64,000 bases of DNA from Polyangiaceae bacterium (GTDB lineage Bacteria > Myxococcota_A > Polyangia > Polyangiales > Polyangiaceae), in the NCBI GenBank assembly GCA_013361525.1, contig JABFXY010000059.1, positions 19,073 to 83,072 on the forward strand. The letters run 5' to 3'. Shown one piece after another: positions 53,983 through 63,957 of this stretch (its first letter is position 1; the number at the start of each line of letters is the position of its first letter). The notes under the pieces were generated by a model. The model had not been told where the DNA came from. It made no database searches and worked only from the letters and a program-made list of their open reading frames with translations. Position numbers and translations under genes: made by a program.

Positions 53983-56451
53983 TCAATTGGGCGGGGGCTC
54001 GCCTCCTGGGGCGGCAGCTTGGCAGACTCCGTCAACGTTCTCGAACCCTGCGTTGCATTGCACGCCGCACGAGTTTCCGGGAGTGCATACAGCAGTTCCA
54101 TTGGCGGGCGCTGGGCAACAGCTCGATCCGCATGAAAGATTGGGGGACTGACAGGTGCAGGCGCCATCGACTTCGCTGAAGTTGGACCCACACACGCAGG
54201 TGTCGCCGATCTTCTGAAAGGTCGCGTTGCAGGTGAAGCCGCAGCCCTGCGGGGTGCAGATGGCCTTGCCGTGTGTCACCCCGGGGCACTTGGTTCCGCA
54301 ACCATTGCAGTTGTCCTTGTCGATGGAGGTCTCACATCCCGGAACGTCGGATCTGCAATCGAGCGCACCGGGGACACACTCACATGAACGATTGCGGCAC
54401 TCCTCCTGCGCCTCACACTTGGCTCCGCAACTTCCGCAGTCGGACTTCGTCGTCAGCTTGCGTTCGCAGTCTGTCGGATTGGTGTCACAGTCCCCCCAAT
54501 CGAGCGAGTCGCACTCGCGCTTGCAGCCGTACACCCCTTCGTTCTTCTGGCACTTCGCCGTCTTGTGCGCTCCGGGTAGACATTTGTCACGACAGTCGCC
54601 GCAGTCAGCGGCCGTTCCGAGCTCCGTCTCGCAGCCGCTCGACGCACTTTTGTCGCAGTCCTTGTAGTCTGTGTCGCATCGCTGGATTGCGCACTTCGTG
54701 CCGTCGCACCGAGGGGTAGCGACGTGGTCGTCATCGTCGAAACACGGCTGGCATGACTGGCCGTAGCAGCCGTATTCGGGCAGACCGTTAAAGACACACT
54801 GGCCGCCGGGACACCGACGCCTGGCGGGGGCTTCACAGACTTCGGGTGAGCTCGACGGTTCGGGCGTCGAATCCTGCTCCGAATGCGCGGGCGGAGGTAG
54901 ATGCTCGGCGGGAACTGCGGTCGCGGGCGCAGCTGTTGACGGGTTCGGAGATCCATCCGATGCGGCGCCAACGGGTGGCGAAGATTTGGTGCTTGATGGT
55001 GGAGCACCGGTAGCATTCGGCGGCCCGCTCGGGCGTTCGGAGAACAGCAAAACCAAGCCGATAATCGCGGCCGCAATCGCGGACGCCACGAAGATCATCG
55101 CAATCACGCCGGGCCAAACGCGCTGGCTTCCGATTTTCTCGCTCGCGCGAATTGGCGGCGGGGCGGGAGGGGGCGGAATGATTGCCACCGGCGGAGTCAC
55201 GCTCGGCGGCAGGTTGCTGACGGCTGTGGGCGTCGAGACCGGAAGCACCGACGGGGCCGGCCGGCTCGACGGCGTGTTGCGGAAGTCAGGCCCCACCTGT
55301 TGGAATTCGCCGGCCGAAGTCATACCAGCGTAGACGGGGGGCGGTGGCGCGCTCGGCGGCAACGATGCGTGAGCAGGTGGTGGCGCCACCGGTTTTGCTG
55401 GGGCCACGATGGGCGGCGGTGGCGCGCTGGGCGGCAACGATACGTAAACAGGAGCGGCCGGATTAGGCTCTTGGCGGTCCGGTGATCCGAACCCCGCGCG
55501 TTGCAGGTGGGCAGCGACTTCTCCGGCGAATTCTGCAATGCTCTCGTGACGACGTTGCGATTCAAATTCGAGCGCACGGAGCATCGGTCCGCTGAGCGCG
55601 TGGAGCAGTCTCGTTCGCTCGCCCGCCTCGTCGCCGGCAAGAGAGGTCGGAAGCGAGACAGGTGTCTTGTCGCGCAGGAAAATCTGAAAGGCCGCCTCGC
55701 TGGCGAACTCATGCGGCGCACGACCCGTGATCAGAAAGAAGATCAGCGCCGCCGCAGCGTACTGGTCTGCGTAGATGCCCGTGTCCGTCGGGTCGTTCCC
55801 CTGCTCGGGTGCAAGAAAGTTGAGCGTCCCTCCGCTTGCGAGTCGCGTCTGCGTCGCACCGTGCAAACGGGAAAGACCAAAGTCGATCAGCTTGATATGA
55901 CCCGTTTTGTCGATGAGGATGTTACGTGGCGCAAGGTCCCGATGGTAGATTTGCAGCGAATGGATGTGCTGCAGCGCCGGTAGCAGCTGCCTGACGATGC
56001 TTACGACAGCCTCGATCGTCGGGAGCGTTGCGCGCTCGTAGAGCTTCTGAAGTGTAACCCCATGAACAAACTCGATCACGAGGGCGCCGAATGCAGCCGT
56101 TTCGACGTAGTGGTAGATCCTGACGATGTTCGGGTGCTGGGCGTTTTGAAGAGCCTGTGCCTCCATTTTTGCGCGGTGTAGGCCTGTGTCGAGACCCGGC
56201 CTCAGCACCTCGGGCCGGTTGAATCGCTTAATGACTACTTTGGTGCGGTCGGAGCTCTCGGCTTTGAGCAGGTCATCGGCCTGTCCTCCACCGGGCAGTC
56301 GCAGTATTGATGTGTACCGAATCGTGCCTACACGGACGCGGTGTATGGCGTGGCACTCGTTACATTGTTCGACGTCCGCGTCGTCCGGCTCCGTCGCGAC
56401 CAGGACGCTGGTTTCAGCTTCTTCGTTGCAGAAAGGGCAGGTGCCGCTCAT
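53983..56451 (-). CDS. Zinc-ribbon Ser/Thr kinase with TM segment and Cys-rich ectodomain
   Basis: The 822-residue protein is taken from ATG 56451 (MSGTCPFCNEE); the nine extra upstream residues of the frame lack support. Residues 5-33 form a zinc ribbon (Cys5, Cys8, Cys30, Cys33). The kinase domain (~47-320) has VVIKRF (Lys75), HRDLAPRN at 170-177 and DFG at 190-192, so it should be active. A long Pro-rich linker follows, then one TM helix (~447-470). The extracellular ~340 residues are very Cys-rich with repeats of the CDxxxxDC type, common in myxobacterial surface proteins. It likely links an outside signal to cytoplasmic phosphorylation. It is monocistronic. Confidence 0.88.
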   Translation of the reverse strand: MSGTCPFCNEEAETSVLVATEPDDADVEQCNECHAIHRVRVGTIRYTSILRLPGGGQADDLLKAESSDRTKVVIKRFNRPEVLRPGLDTGLHRAKMEAQALQNAQHPNIVRIYHYVETAAFGALVIEFVHGVTLQKLYERATLPTIEAVVSIVRQLLPALQHIHSLQIYHRDLAPRNILIDKTGHIKLIDFGLSRLHGATQTRLASGGTLNFLAPEQGNDPTDTGIYADQYAAAALIFFLITGRAPHEFASEAAFQIFLRDKTPVSLPTSLAGDEAGERTRLLHALSGPMLRALEFESQRRHESIAEFAGEVAAHLQRAGFGSPDRQEPNPAAPVYVSLPPSAPPPPIVAPAKPVAPPPAHASLPPSAPPPPVYAGMTSAGEFQQVGPDFRNTPSSRPAPSVLPVSTPTAVSNLPPSVTPPVAIIPPPPAPPPIRASEKIGSQRVWPGVIAMIFVASAIAAAIIGLVLLFSERPSGPPNATGAPPSSTKSSPPVGAASDGSPNPSTAAPATAVPAEHLPPPAHSEQDSTPEPSSSPEVCEAPARRRCPGGQCVFNGLPEYGCYGQSCQPCFDDDDHVATPRCDGTKCAIQRCDTDYKDCDKSASSGCETELGTAADCGDCRDKCLPGAHKTAKCQKNEGVYGCKRECDSLDWGDCDTNPTDCERKLTTKSDCGSCGAKCEAQEECRNRSCECVPGALDCRSDVPGCETSIDKDNCNGCGTKCPGVTHGKAICTPQGCGFTCNATFQKIGDTCVCGSNFSEVDGACTCQSPNLSCGSSCCPAPANGTAVCTPGNSCGVQCNAGFENVDGVCQAAAPGGEPPPN

Positions 56452-57006
56452 GTATGTCCCCCGACCCGTGCGACACATTTCGGCAGTGAAGACGGATCCT
56501 CACACGTTACGCGACCCTCCGATGCCGGAGGAAGCGGAATCGCTATGCAAGGGTCTTTTTAGGAGCCACGGCGCGAGGCGCCGGCAATGCGCCCTAGCCC
56601 GAGTACCTGCGGAAGACACCGAAGGGACCCCGGTTTGCACTACGCGGATATGAGCCGTCCGCGACCGTGCACTTTCGCGGAGATGTCTCCTCACTGTCAA
56701 GCGCGTCGGGGTAGGTCGTATAAAGAGAGCGGTCCCGCGGCGGGGAATCGTGACGCGCGCCTCAGGTGATGGTTGGTAAGGCCGGAGTGTTTCAATGTTG
56801 CGGAAGTTCTCTACGGGCCTGAGACTTCTCAATATTACTTGCTCATTACTATGACTGACTGGGCCAAAGAGGGTCGCGTCGAAGATGGACCGTTGTTACG
56901 GGACCGGCCTACGCGCGGTACGCGACGGCGTCCGTCCTCCCGTGCTCGGGGCTGCTGCCTGAAGGCATCAGTCTACGAAATCGTCAGCCCCGCCAAGGAA
57001 GCCAGG
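56452..57006. other. Intergenic stretch between the kinase gene and the kinase relic
   Basis: This holds the promoter of the zinc-ribbon kinase at its left end. The rest shows only short, mutually overlapping frames. The one running 56773-57009 (FNVAEVLYGPETSQYY) may be decayed coding sequence belonging to the relic that follows, but it matches nothing I know. No RNA gene or repeat is seen. Confidence 0.45.
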
Positions 57007-57597
57007 TAGTCGAGCGGCTGGACGGCAAGACGCTGAAGCAGAAGGTGCGCGAGGGCGGGACGCTGACGGTGCCCGAGGTGCTCGACATCGCGGCGCAGAC
57101 GCTTTCGCGCTGACGTGTGTGCATGAGGCGGGGCTGGTTCATCGCGATTTGAAGCCCGACAACATCATGCGCCTGCGCGCGGAGGGGGCAGGGCCGAGGC
57201 GCATCAAGGTGCTCGACTTCGGCATCGTGAAGATCGTGGACGAGAAGGTCCGCAAGCGCGTCGGTGGGGTGGTGCCGACGGCGCAGGGCAGGTCATCGGG
57301 ACGCCGGCGTTCGCGTCGCCCGAGCACATCATGCAGGGAGCGATCGATGAGCGGACCGACCTCTACGCGGTCGGGGGCGTCATCTTCTATCTGCTCACCG
57401 GGCGTGCTCCGTTTCTCGGTGTCGACCTCGCGGATCTGCTCGGCGCGCACCCGACTTCGTTGCCGATCCCGCCGAGCCGGATGCGATCGGATGTGCCGCC
57501 GGCCTTAGATGCACTGGTGTTGAAGGCGCTCTCGAAGTCGCCGGCAGATCGGTACCCGGCGCCGCGGCGATGCTCAAGGTGCTTTGCGTGATTTCTC
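57007..57597 (+). pseudogene. Decayed Ser/Thr protein kinase gene with frameshifts
   Basis: Pieces of a typical bacterial kinase are spread over frames. First VERLDGKTLKQKVREGG ending in a stop near 57112; then from 57117 VHEAGLVHRDLKPDNIMRL and IKVLDFGIVKI; then, after a shift near 57290, IGTPAFASPEHIMQGAIDER and TDLYAVGGVIFYLLTGRAPF to LVLKALSKSPADRYPA. Together they cover the kinase C-lobe. The N-lobe lysine region is missing. At least two frame changes make this a pseudogene. Confidence 0.8.
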
Positions 57598-57781
57598 CGG
57601 CTGACGCGGCCTCGACGAAGGCGACGGTTCGGCTCGAGGACAAGGACGCGCTGCCAACAAACGTCGCTTGTTGTCGACGGCGAACCACGATCCGCCCCGG
57701 TGGCCTGGCTCACGCGAAGGGTTGCCTCGGTCGCAATGAACGCGGCCGTGGCGGCCGGGGATGCCGATCATGATGGGCGCA

Positions 57782-58081
57782 TCAGGAAGCGATCAGTGCG
57801 ATCGATGGTTCGCAACTACACGTTGGGACGACGAACTGGCCGGCCAGCCCAGGTCCGATCGATAGCGTGATATCATAGGGCCCGACGAGCCGATCGTCGC
57901 CTTCAAACTCCGTCTCGTTGGAATGCGCCGCCGCGACACGTAGCCATAGAAAGTCGATTACTGCGACTTCGGCCTCGTTCCCGACAGGACAATACAAGAG
58001 CACTGCAAGAGTTCTTTGCAGGTGGACGGTGCCGGCCTCTTCATCGCAGGCAGTGTCGGCCGCTCGGGAAGTTCGGGGCCG
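57782..58081 (-). pseudogene. Possible relic of a small Cys-containing protein
   Basis: An open frame of about 100 codons (no ATG; a GTG lies at 58003) encodes coding-like sequence such as AAHSNETEFEGDDRLVGPYD and GLAGQFVVPTCSCEPSIAL. Codon choice fits the host. Without a clear start or a known family it is either a truncated secreted protein or chance. Confidence 0.3.
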
Positions 58082-58326
58082 TCAATAGAAGGGTCCGAGC
58101 TACGCGAACGCGTGTTCGCCCTTTAGGACTGCGCCGAGGACCGCGAGCTTCCGATCTTCGCACGCGTGCGTTCACGGAGCTCGCCGACAAGTACGGGACG
58201 AGGCCCCTTTCGTCCCCACGCGCCGGAAAACCGTGGTTCCATTCACGGCCGGCTCGCGGCACGACGCGACATTGAAGATCACCCGTCAGTGCGAGCCAGC
58301 GGCGACACGACACCATCGGAGCGCTC

Positions 58327-59502
58327 ATGTTCTTTGCTGGATTGGAGCTTACGTTCGCCAACGACTATACGAAGGCTTCTTTCAAGGAGGGCAACCCGAC
58401 GATCGAGCATCAAAAGATCCAGGAATTTATGGAGGGTCTGCGCGACCAAATCGAGGAGAATCTCAAACCGCTCATCGAGAGCGCATACAATGCCAAGGTC
58501 TCGATCGAGTTCGTGGAGGACATTCAGAAGGACTTCGGCGGGAAGAGCGGTCAGGTGAGCAACCTCCGGGTGACGATTTCCGACGTGCATCCAGACGCCC
58601 CCGAGCATCTGCAAACCCTGGCCAAGGATTGGGGCTTCACCATCAGTCTCGACCCACAAGTCATCGAGGTGCAGATGGGGCCGGCCAGCTGGGACCCCGA
58701 AACCGCGAACTGGGAGAGCGAGATCGTTCAAGCGACCTACGACTTCGTCCTCAGCAACGAAGATGGCCTGTTCTCGGCGTCTCAATCGCCTTTCAACGGT
58801 CTTGCGCCGAACCCCACGCTCGGTGGAGGGCACGTGAACATCGACGCCGAGACGGCCGGCTTCGAATCGTCGGACCAGATCGTCGAGTTACTCCAGAGGT
58901 GGGAGGACCACCGAGCCGAGGCGGCCCACGACGAGGATTCGCTGATCGAGCAGAACCCTCAGTGCCAGGCCGTGCTGAGCGTCACGCGTTACAAGGGGTT
59001 GTTCGATGGCAAGAAGGGCAACGCTCACGCGCATGACATCAGGGCCGCGCTGGACGACGCCAGGGGGCAGAAGTGGGAGCAGGCCATGGCCATCATCGAA
59101 AAGGCGTTCTTTGATCACCCGCAGCGTTCCATCATCAACGACGCGCCGGGCTGCCTACCGGAGGCGGAGATTCCACGCAACGCGAAGGCACGTCGCGAAG
59201 AGGCTTCGCGCATCGTTCGCCACAATCAAGCCGTCAACGTCGAGCACCTGGAGTCGAGCGGGCCGACTGGCCGGATCGAGTTTCGCGAGTTCAGGGCACA
59301 GAACAGCCCAGCCGAGGTCAACAAGAGCATCGCACTTTGTTACGGTCTAGTCTCGAAGGTAACCGCAAGCTCGAGTCGGAGCGAGCGGGGCAGCGTCAGG
59401 TACAACAACAAGGCGAAAATGAGCGGGGGAAATCAGCGCCGTTCCGCCCCGAGATCCGTGTCGAGTCCAACCCGCAGCAGAGGCACCAAGAGCGGCCGTT
59501 GA
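58327..59502 (+). CDS. Amidoligase-like COOH-NH2 ligase (glutamine-synthetase/GCS-like fold)
   Basis: The 391-residue protein has the spaced motifs of the amidoligase/glutamate-cysteine-ligase group. These are AGLELTF at residues 4-10 (GxExE-like), DPQVIEVQMGP around 109-119 (Glu114), GGGHVNID at 166-173 and RIEFREFRAQN at 316-326. Such enzymes use ATP to join a carboxylate to an amine. It is alone, with no peptidase or cognate precursor gene near it, so the substrate cannot be guessed. The end after ~335 turns Ser/Arg-rich; the +1 frame (59337 on) stays open and could be the true C-terminus if a frameshift exists. Confidence 0.65.
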   Translation: MFFAGLELTFANDYTKASFKEGNPTIEHQKIQEFMEGLRDQIEENLKPLIESAYNAKVSIEFVEDIQKDFGGKSGQVSNLRVTISDVHPDAPEHLQTLAKDWGFTISLDPQVIEVQMGPASWDPETANWESEIVQATYDFVLSNEDGLFSASQSPFNGLAPNPTLGGGHVNIDAETAGFESSDQIVELLQRWEDHRAEAAHDEDSLIEQNPQCQAVLSVTRYKGLFDGKKGNAHAHDIRAALDDARGQKWEQAMAIIEKAFFDHPQRSIINDAPGCLPEAEIPRNAKARREEASRIVRHNQAVNVEHLESSGPTGRIEFREFRAQNSPAEVNKSIALCYGLVSKVTASSSRSERGSVRYNNKAKMSGGNQRRSAPRSVSSPTRSRGTKSGR

Positions 59503-59533
59503 TCATCTTCGGCTGCAGGCCCTCGCCCTCCTC

Positions 59534-60814
59534 TCACGCGGATCGCAGTCGCTCGATGACTTGTTTACCCTCATCGCCGAACGTCGCGAGGTCCGTCCTT
59601 CCCGCGGCGTGCGCGATCGTCAGGAGCAGGTCGTGATAGTGCGCTGCGCCGGCGAGATCGATGAAGCGCCCCGTCGAAAAATAGCCGGCAGCGCCCCCGG
59701 CGAGCACGATGCCCATGTTCGACTTGGAGTGGCCGAACTCGTGAAGACCTAGTTCGTTCGTCCAGAGGACGATTGTGTTGTCCAAGAGCGTCGTGCCGTC
59801 CCCGTCGGGGATGGAGTCCAGCCTGTCGAGGAGCGCGGCGAACATCTGCGCGTGCCACGTGTTCGCCTGCGTGAAGCGTTCGAGACTGTCGGAGGCAGTG
59901 CCGTGTGCGCACTCGTGAAAGTCTGCGTTCACGCCCGCCCACTCGTAATGTGCGTAGTAGCCGGATCCACCCATCACGAGTGTCGCGACGCGTGTCACGT
60001 CACACGCGAAGGCCGCCGCTATCGTGTCGATGTGACCGAGGAAGGTGGAGGGGATGTCGAGGTCGTTCACCTCCGTGGGCAAGTGTTCGCACACGATTGG
60101 CTCGAGCGGCTCGGCGAGGCGCAGTTCTTGGGCGCGTACGAGGTCGAAGTGAGCGTCCAAGAGGACGCGCTCGTTTGCGCTCAAATGAGGCCGAATACTT
60201 GCGTGATCTTGCATGATGGAGTCGAGCACGCTGCGCGATTGCGCGCGCCGGACTTCCGCCGCGGCCGGGTCGACATTGACGACGCCGGCGACGCGCTCGA
60301 ACCCGCCGCGGGCGGACCCTTGCGGGGGCAACCCGAGCTTGACGTCGGAATATGAAATGATGCTGAAGGCCGTGTTGCCCGTGTCCACGCCGAGCTGCAA
60401 TGACTCCAGCGCGACCTCGCTCGCGTGGCCCTTTGCCAGCAACTGATCGAGGCTCGGCCCGGCGGAGGGCATATGGCTCGGGTCGGTCAGCGGTCGACCT
60501 GTCAGGCACTCCGAATGCCCAGCTTCGTGTCCACTCGTTCCGACGAGCCCATGAATGACATTGAGCTTCGCCCGGTGTGCTTCGAGCGGGGCAAGCACGG
60601 GGCTCATCTGAAACGTCGTCTCGGACCCGGTGGGGAGCCACGTCGCCGGATGTTGCCCGTTCGGCGTGTAAACGACGGCGAGACGTATGGGGCGGTCACC
60701 GGGTGCCGCCCGCAGCTCGCGGGGCAGGAGGCTCGGGAGCAGGGGAATGGTAAGGGCCGTTCCTGCGGTTCCGAGCATGAGTCGGCGACGACTCAGCCGA
60801 GCGTGACTTGTCAT
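59534..60814 (-). CDS. DUF1552 protein with Tat signal
   Basis: The 426-residue protein begins with a Tat signal (SRRRLMLGTAG) and an Ala/Leu-rich hydrophobic stretch. The body has the DUF1552 pattern, including LAVVYTPNGQHPATWLPTG, SGHEAGHSECLTG and WTNELGLHEFGHS. DUF1552 proteins have a sulfatase-like/DUF1501-related fold and are exported folded. They are found next to DUF1592-type proteins in Planctomycetes and myxobacteria. The biochemical role is not known. It overlaps the DUF1592-type gene by 4 bp (ATGA). Confidence 0.88.
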   Translation of the reverse strand: MTSHARLSRRRLMLGTAGTALTIPLLPSLLPRELRAAPGDRPIRLAVVYTPNGQHPATWLPTGSETTFQMSPVLAPLEAHRAKLNVIHGLVGTSGHEAGHSECLTGRPLTDPSHMPSAGPSLDQLLAKGHASEVALESLQLGVDTGNTAFSIISYSDVKLGLPPQGSARGGFERVAGVVNVDPAAAEVRRAQSRSVLDSIMQDHASIRPHLSANERVLLDAHFDLVRAQELRLAEPLEPIVCEHLPTEVNDLDIPSTFLGHIDTIAAAFACDVTRVATLVMGGSGYYAHYEWAGVNADFHECAHGTASDSLERFTQANTWHAQMFAALLDRLDSIPDGDGTTLLDNTIVLWTNELGLHEFGHSKSNMGIVLAGGAAGYFSTGRFIDLAGAAHYHDLLLTIAHAAGRTDLATFGDEGKQVIERLRSA

Positions 60815-62898
60815 GGGGCCTCCATTTCTTCAGGAACGATTCGAGCTCGAAATGCCTCCGATTCGACGTAAGCGAGCAGAGCCGTGCGCAGCGAAGGAGG
60901 TGCACCGTCGGCGCCGGCGATGCGAACGAGCGCGTCGGCGTCCATGGATCCATCCTTCTCGAGGCGACCGCTCGCGAACCGGAACCACTGGCGGGCGAAG
61001 CAATCGACAGCATCCTGCGAGTCGGCGATCAGCTCGGACAACTGTGCGCCACCGACGACGGTACCGTCGTTCGCGCCCAGGTCTGGGATCCCCCCCGTCG
61101 AATCGACCGGCACGCCGCTTTCCCCCACTCGCAACCGGCCGATTGCATCGAACTCATCGAGGGCGAAACCGACCGGATCGAGCCGGCTGTGACATCCCGC
61201 GCAAGCTGGATCGTTGGAGTGCGCCGCCCATCGTTCGCGCGTGGTGAGTGATGGATCCGGAGCTGGGGGTGTCACGTCGAGATCGCCGCTCGGGGGCGGA
61301 ACCTCGCCACACAGCAGGTCGTTGACGACGAAGGCCCCGCGCTTCACCGGTGACGTCTCGGAGAACTTCGACGTGACGGTCAGTAGCCCCGGAAGCGTCA
61401 GCAGGCCGCGCCGTCCAGGTGGAAGGTCGATGCGAACGAGCTCGTCTCCCTGGACGGTGAGACCATAGAGCTCGGCGGACGTGGAATCGACCCATGTTTG
61501 GTCCGCGCGGTAAAGATCGACAATGGTCGCGCCTTCTTCGAACGTCATCGTCGACAGGAAATGATCCGCCTCGCGCAACATGGCTTCAGGCATCGTCGAC
61601 GCGTCGAACGCCGGAAACACCGCCGGATCGCGCGCGAGGCCGACGAGCTGCTCCGTGCGCAGCCATTGTCGATAGAAGCGCCCGATCGTCTCCCTGCCGC
61701 ATGCGTCGTCGAGCAGACGCTCGGCGTGCTCGCGAAGTGTGGATTCCGATTGCAGCTCGCCCCGGGCAGCTGCGTCGCGAAGGTCCGAGTCGGGCGGCAT
61801 CTCACACAAGGCGTAGGAGAGCCTCGACGCGAGCTCCCAATCGTCGAGTTGGTAGATGCCTGGGCGACCTTCAGGCTGGCCGATCTCGACGATGAACTGA
61901 AAATGAGGGCTACCAAAGATCGCCTCGAACAGCATTCGACTCGCGTCGTGGAACGACCCGTTGGCGACACCTGTGTCGTAAAGCGCCAGAAGGCGGTCGT
62001 GTTCCTCCGGCTTGATGGGTCGGCGGAAGGCGAGAGCACCGAGCTCGTCGATGATGCTCACCGCGCATGCGCGCCGCTCAGTCGGAGCGTCGACCCCGTC
62101 GATGGGACCCTCCCCCACGAGCTGCAGGACGTGAATCACCTCACCATTGTCGGAGAATTGATATCGAAGGTCGTGCAAACCAGATGCGAGCTCGCGGGTG
62201 GTGGCCAGCTCGAATGGCCTCGCGCCGTCAGACGCAATGGGCCACGACGCCGCCTGTTCCCCATCGACGAGGAGCGTCACCGTTCCGGCAACCGCCGTTT
62301 GAAGCTGCAGCGTCAGCCGATAGGTGCCCGCCGACGGCGCCTCGAAGTTCGTCGTGACCGCTGTCTCGTCCGCATTGCCATAAAGAAGGTACACGGCATC
62401 GTCCGCGAGAGGTGGTCCCAGCGAGCAGGCGGCGGGACATCGCGCCCACTCGGGTTCTGCGATCATCGCGACCCCCGCTACGCGCACCCGTTCATTGGCC
62501 GCGGCCGGTGGCAGCAGTTCGTCGGTGCATGCGGACGCGACCTCGTCGAGGCGCGCTTCCGAGATGAGCGTTTCATGTAGCTGCGTCGCAATCGCGGTAA
62601 ACGCCTCGACGTGACTTGGGCTGACCGTTTGCGCTGCTGCCATGCGGTCAAACAGGAATGTTCGCTGGTCTGGCGGCACTTGCGCGAGAGCGGCGGGCGC
62701 GACACCCGTCAATGCGACCACCGTGTTGGCAAGCTCGCGATTCGACAGGCGCCGGACCCGTGGCGTATCGGGCGGTGGCGCATCATCGACAGGTGGTGCG
62801 CCACCCGTCCCATCGTCATCGAGGCCGGATTCGCACGCCGTCGAGGTAGACCCGACGGCGAGAAGAACGAACACGACGGACAGCATCGATCGATTCAT
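60811..62898 (-). CDS. DUF1587/1592/1588/1585-type lipoprotein with CBM-like insert
   Basis: The 695-residue protein has a lipoprotein signal (VFVLLAVGSTSTAC). It carries the serial DUF domains of planctomycete cytochrome-like proteins: RRLSNRELANTVVALTG near 50, RRPIKPEEHDRLLALYD near 295, LASRLSYALCEMPPD near 350, and DPACAGCHSRLDPVGFALDEF near 600. CAGCH is a CxxCH motif as in c-type haem attachment. Between, around residues 165-270, lies a beta-rich carbohydrate-binding-like module (GTYRLTLQLQTAVAGTVTLL). It is cotranscribed with the DUF1552 gene. The role is unknown; surface polysaccharide processing is a guess. Confidence 0.85.
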   Translation of the reverse strand: MNRSMLSVVFVLLAVGSTSTACESGLDDDGTGGAPPVDDAPPPDTPRVRRLSNRELANTVVALTGVAPAALAQVPPDQRTFLFDRMAAAQTVSPSHVEAFTAIATQLHETLISEARLDEVASACTDELLPPAAANERVRVAGVAMIAEPEWARCPAACSLGPPLADDAVYLLYGNADETAVTTNFEAPSAGTYRLTLQLQTAVAGTVTLLVDGEQAASWPIASDGARPFELATTRELASGLHDLRYQFSDNGEVIHVLQLVGEGPIDGVDAPTERRACAVSIIDELGALAFRRPIKPEEHDRLLALYDTGVANGSFHDASRMLFEAIFGSPHFQFIVEIGQPEGRPGIYQLDDWELASRLSYALCEMPPDSDLRDAAARGELQSESTLREHAERLLDDACGRETIGRFYRQWLRTEQLVGLARDPAVFPAFDASTMPEAMLREADHFLSTMTFEEGATIVDLYRADQTWVDSTSAELYGLTVQGDELVRIDLPPGRRGLLTLPGLLTVTSKFSETSPVKRGAFVVNDLLCGEVPPPSGDLDVTPPAPDPSLTTRERWAAHSNDPACAGCHSRLDPVGFALDEFDAIGRLRVGESGVPVDSTGGIPDLGANDGTVVGGAQLSELIADSQDAVDCFARQWFRFASGRLEKDGSMDADALVRIAGADGAPPSLRTALLAYVESEAFRARIVPEEMEAP

Positions 62899-62910
62899 GC
62901 CCCGCTCCCT

Positions 62911-63759
62911 TCAATCGCAGCCGATGAAGCCGGTTCCGAATGCGACGTCGTCCAGCCAGACGTCGATCCTCTGTGAGGGGTTATTCCAGCCGTAGATGCC
63001 GACCCAGTTCTCGTCGACGCTGCCGTCGTACGACGCCGGCACGGCGTTGATCACGACCTGTCCGTCGCGCCACACGGTCATCGTTCCGTCGCTGCCCGAA
63101 TATTGCCATTCCAGGCAGACCCAGGTGTCGACGGGAAATGGATCATTGTCCGCGCCTTCTGCCTGGCCACCGCCCCAGCTAATGAGGGTCAAATGGCCGC
63201 CGTCGAGGCCAACACCGACGGAGGCATAGCCCCCCGAGGTGTCGTCGATCATGCCGAGCGCAAACCAGGTGTTTTGCGACGAGGCGGGAACATAAACGTG
63301 CACACGCGTATGAAGATCGGGGAGGGGCAGGAACGTCGATTCCCGAAGCTCGACGAACCCGCTGCCGCCGTCCGTGAATTCGACACTTCCATGCCACGAC
63401 GACGAGCCGCGAAACGCCCGCATCGAATCGATCTCGTGCGTGGGAATCGCGTCGCCCGAGGCACCATCGTGGACATACCAAAAGGTGGGATCCAGCTCGC
63501 GCTCGAAGTCGTCGCAATGCATCACGTTCGGGCCTGCGCAGCCGCCGTTCGCGACCGCGCCTCCCTCGGAGCTCATCCCTCCGCCGCCGCTTGGCTCGCC
63601 CGTACCGCCACCGCCACCGCCGCCTTCTGCGGATCCGCCGCTACTGGGGCCGCCTGCACTCGGTATGTCGCCGTCGTGCGTGGTTGGACCGCCGGAGTCA
63701 GCACAGCATTGCAAGATCAGGACGCTCACGAGCGTCGCGATGCACGCGTTTCGCCTCAT
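62911..63759 (-). CDS. Lipoprotein with concanavalin-like (LamG-type) domain
   Basis: The 282-residue protein has a signal with a lipobox-like Cys (VSVLILQCCA), then a long Gly/Ser-rich stretch (~25-70) typical of myxobacterial lipoproteins. The remainder is beta-rich with CDDFERELDPTFWYVHDG, VHVYVPASSQNTWF, WVCLEWQYSGSDGTMTVWRD and a final WLDDVAFGTGF, as in lectin-like jelly rolls. Cys pairs occur at the ends. It lies 12 bp before the DUF1592-type gene in the same direction and is probably the first gene of that operon. Confidence 0.75.
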   Translation of the reverse strand: MRRNACIATLVSVLILQCCADSGGPTTHDGDIPSAGGPSSGGSAEGGGGGGGTGEPSGGGGMSSEGGAVANGGCAGPNVMHCDDFERELDPTFWYVHDGASGDAIPTHEIDSMRAFRGSSSWHGSVEFTDGGSGFVELRESTFLPLPDLHTRVHVYVPASSQNTWFALGMIDDTSGGYASVGVGLDGGHLTLISWGGGQAEGADNDPFPVDTWVCLEWQYSGSDGTMTVWRDGQVVINAVPASYDGSVDENWVGIYGWNNPSQRIDVWLDDVAFGTGFIGCD

Positions 63760-63957
63760 CGGATCCTCGGACGCAGGACCGCAAGGCCTTGCGTCGCATC
63801 GAGGCTACGGAGCGCATCGACGGCGACAATTCCCCTCGAGAGGTGGGCTCTCGTCCGTCCGCGCGCAGGGTTTCCTTGCGCGCGAGCTCGCCCGCGCAAC
63901 CCCGGATCGCGCCGGGTTTGACCGGATCCACGCGCCGGGCTCTACTGCACGGCCGTA

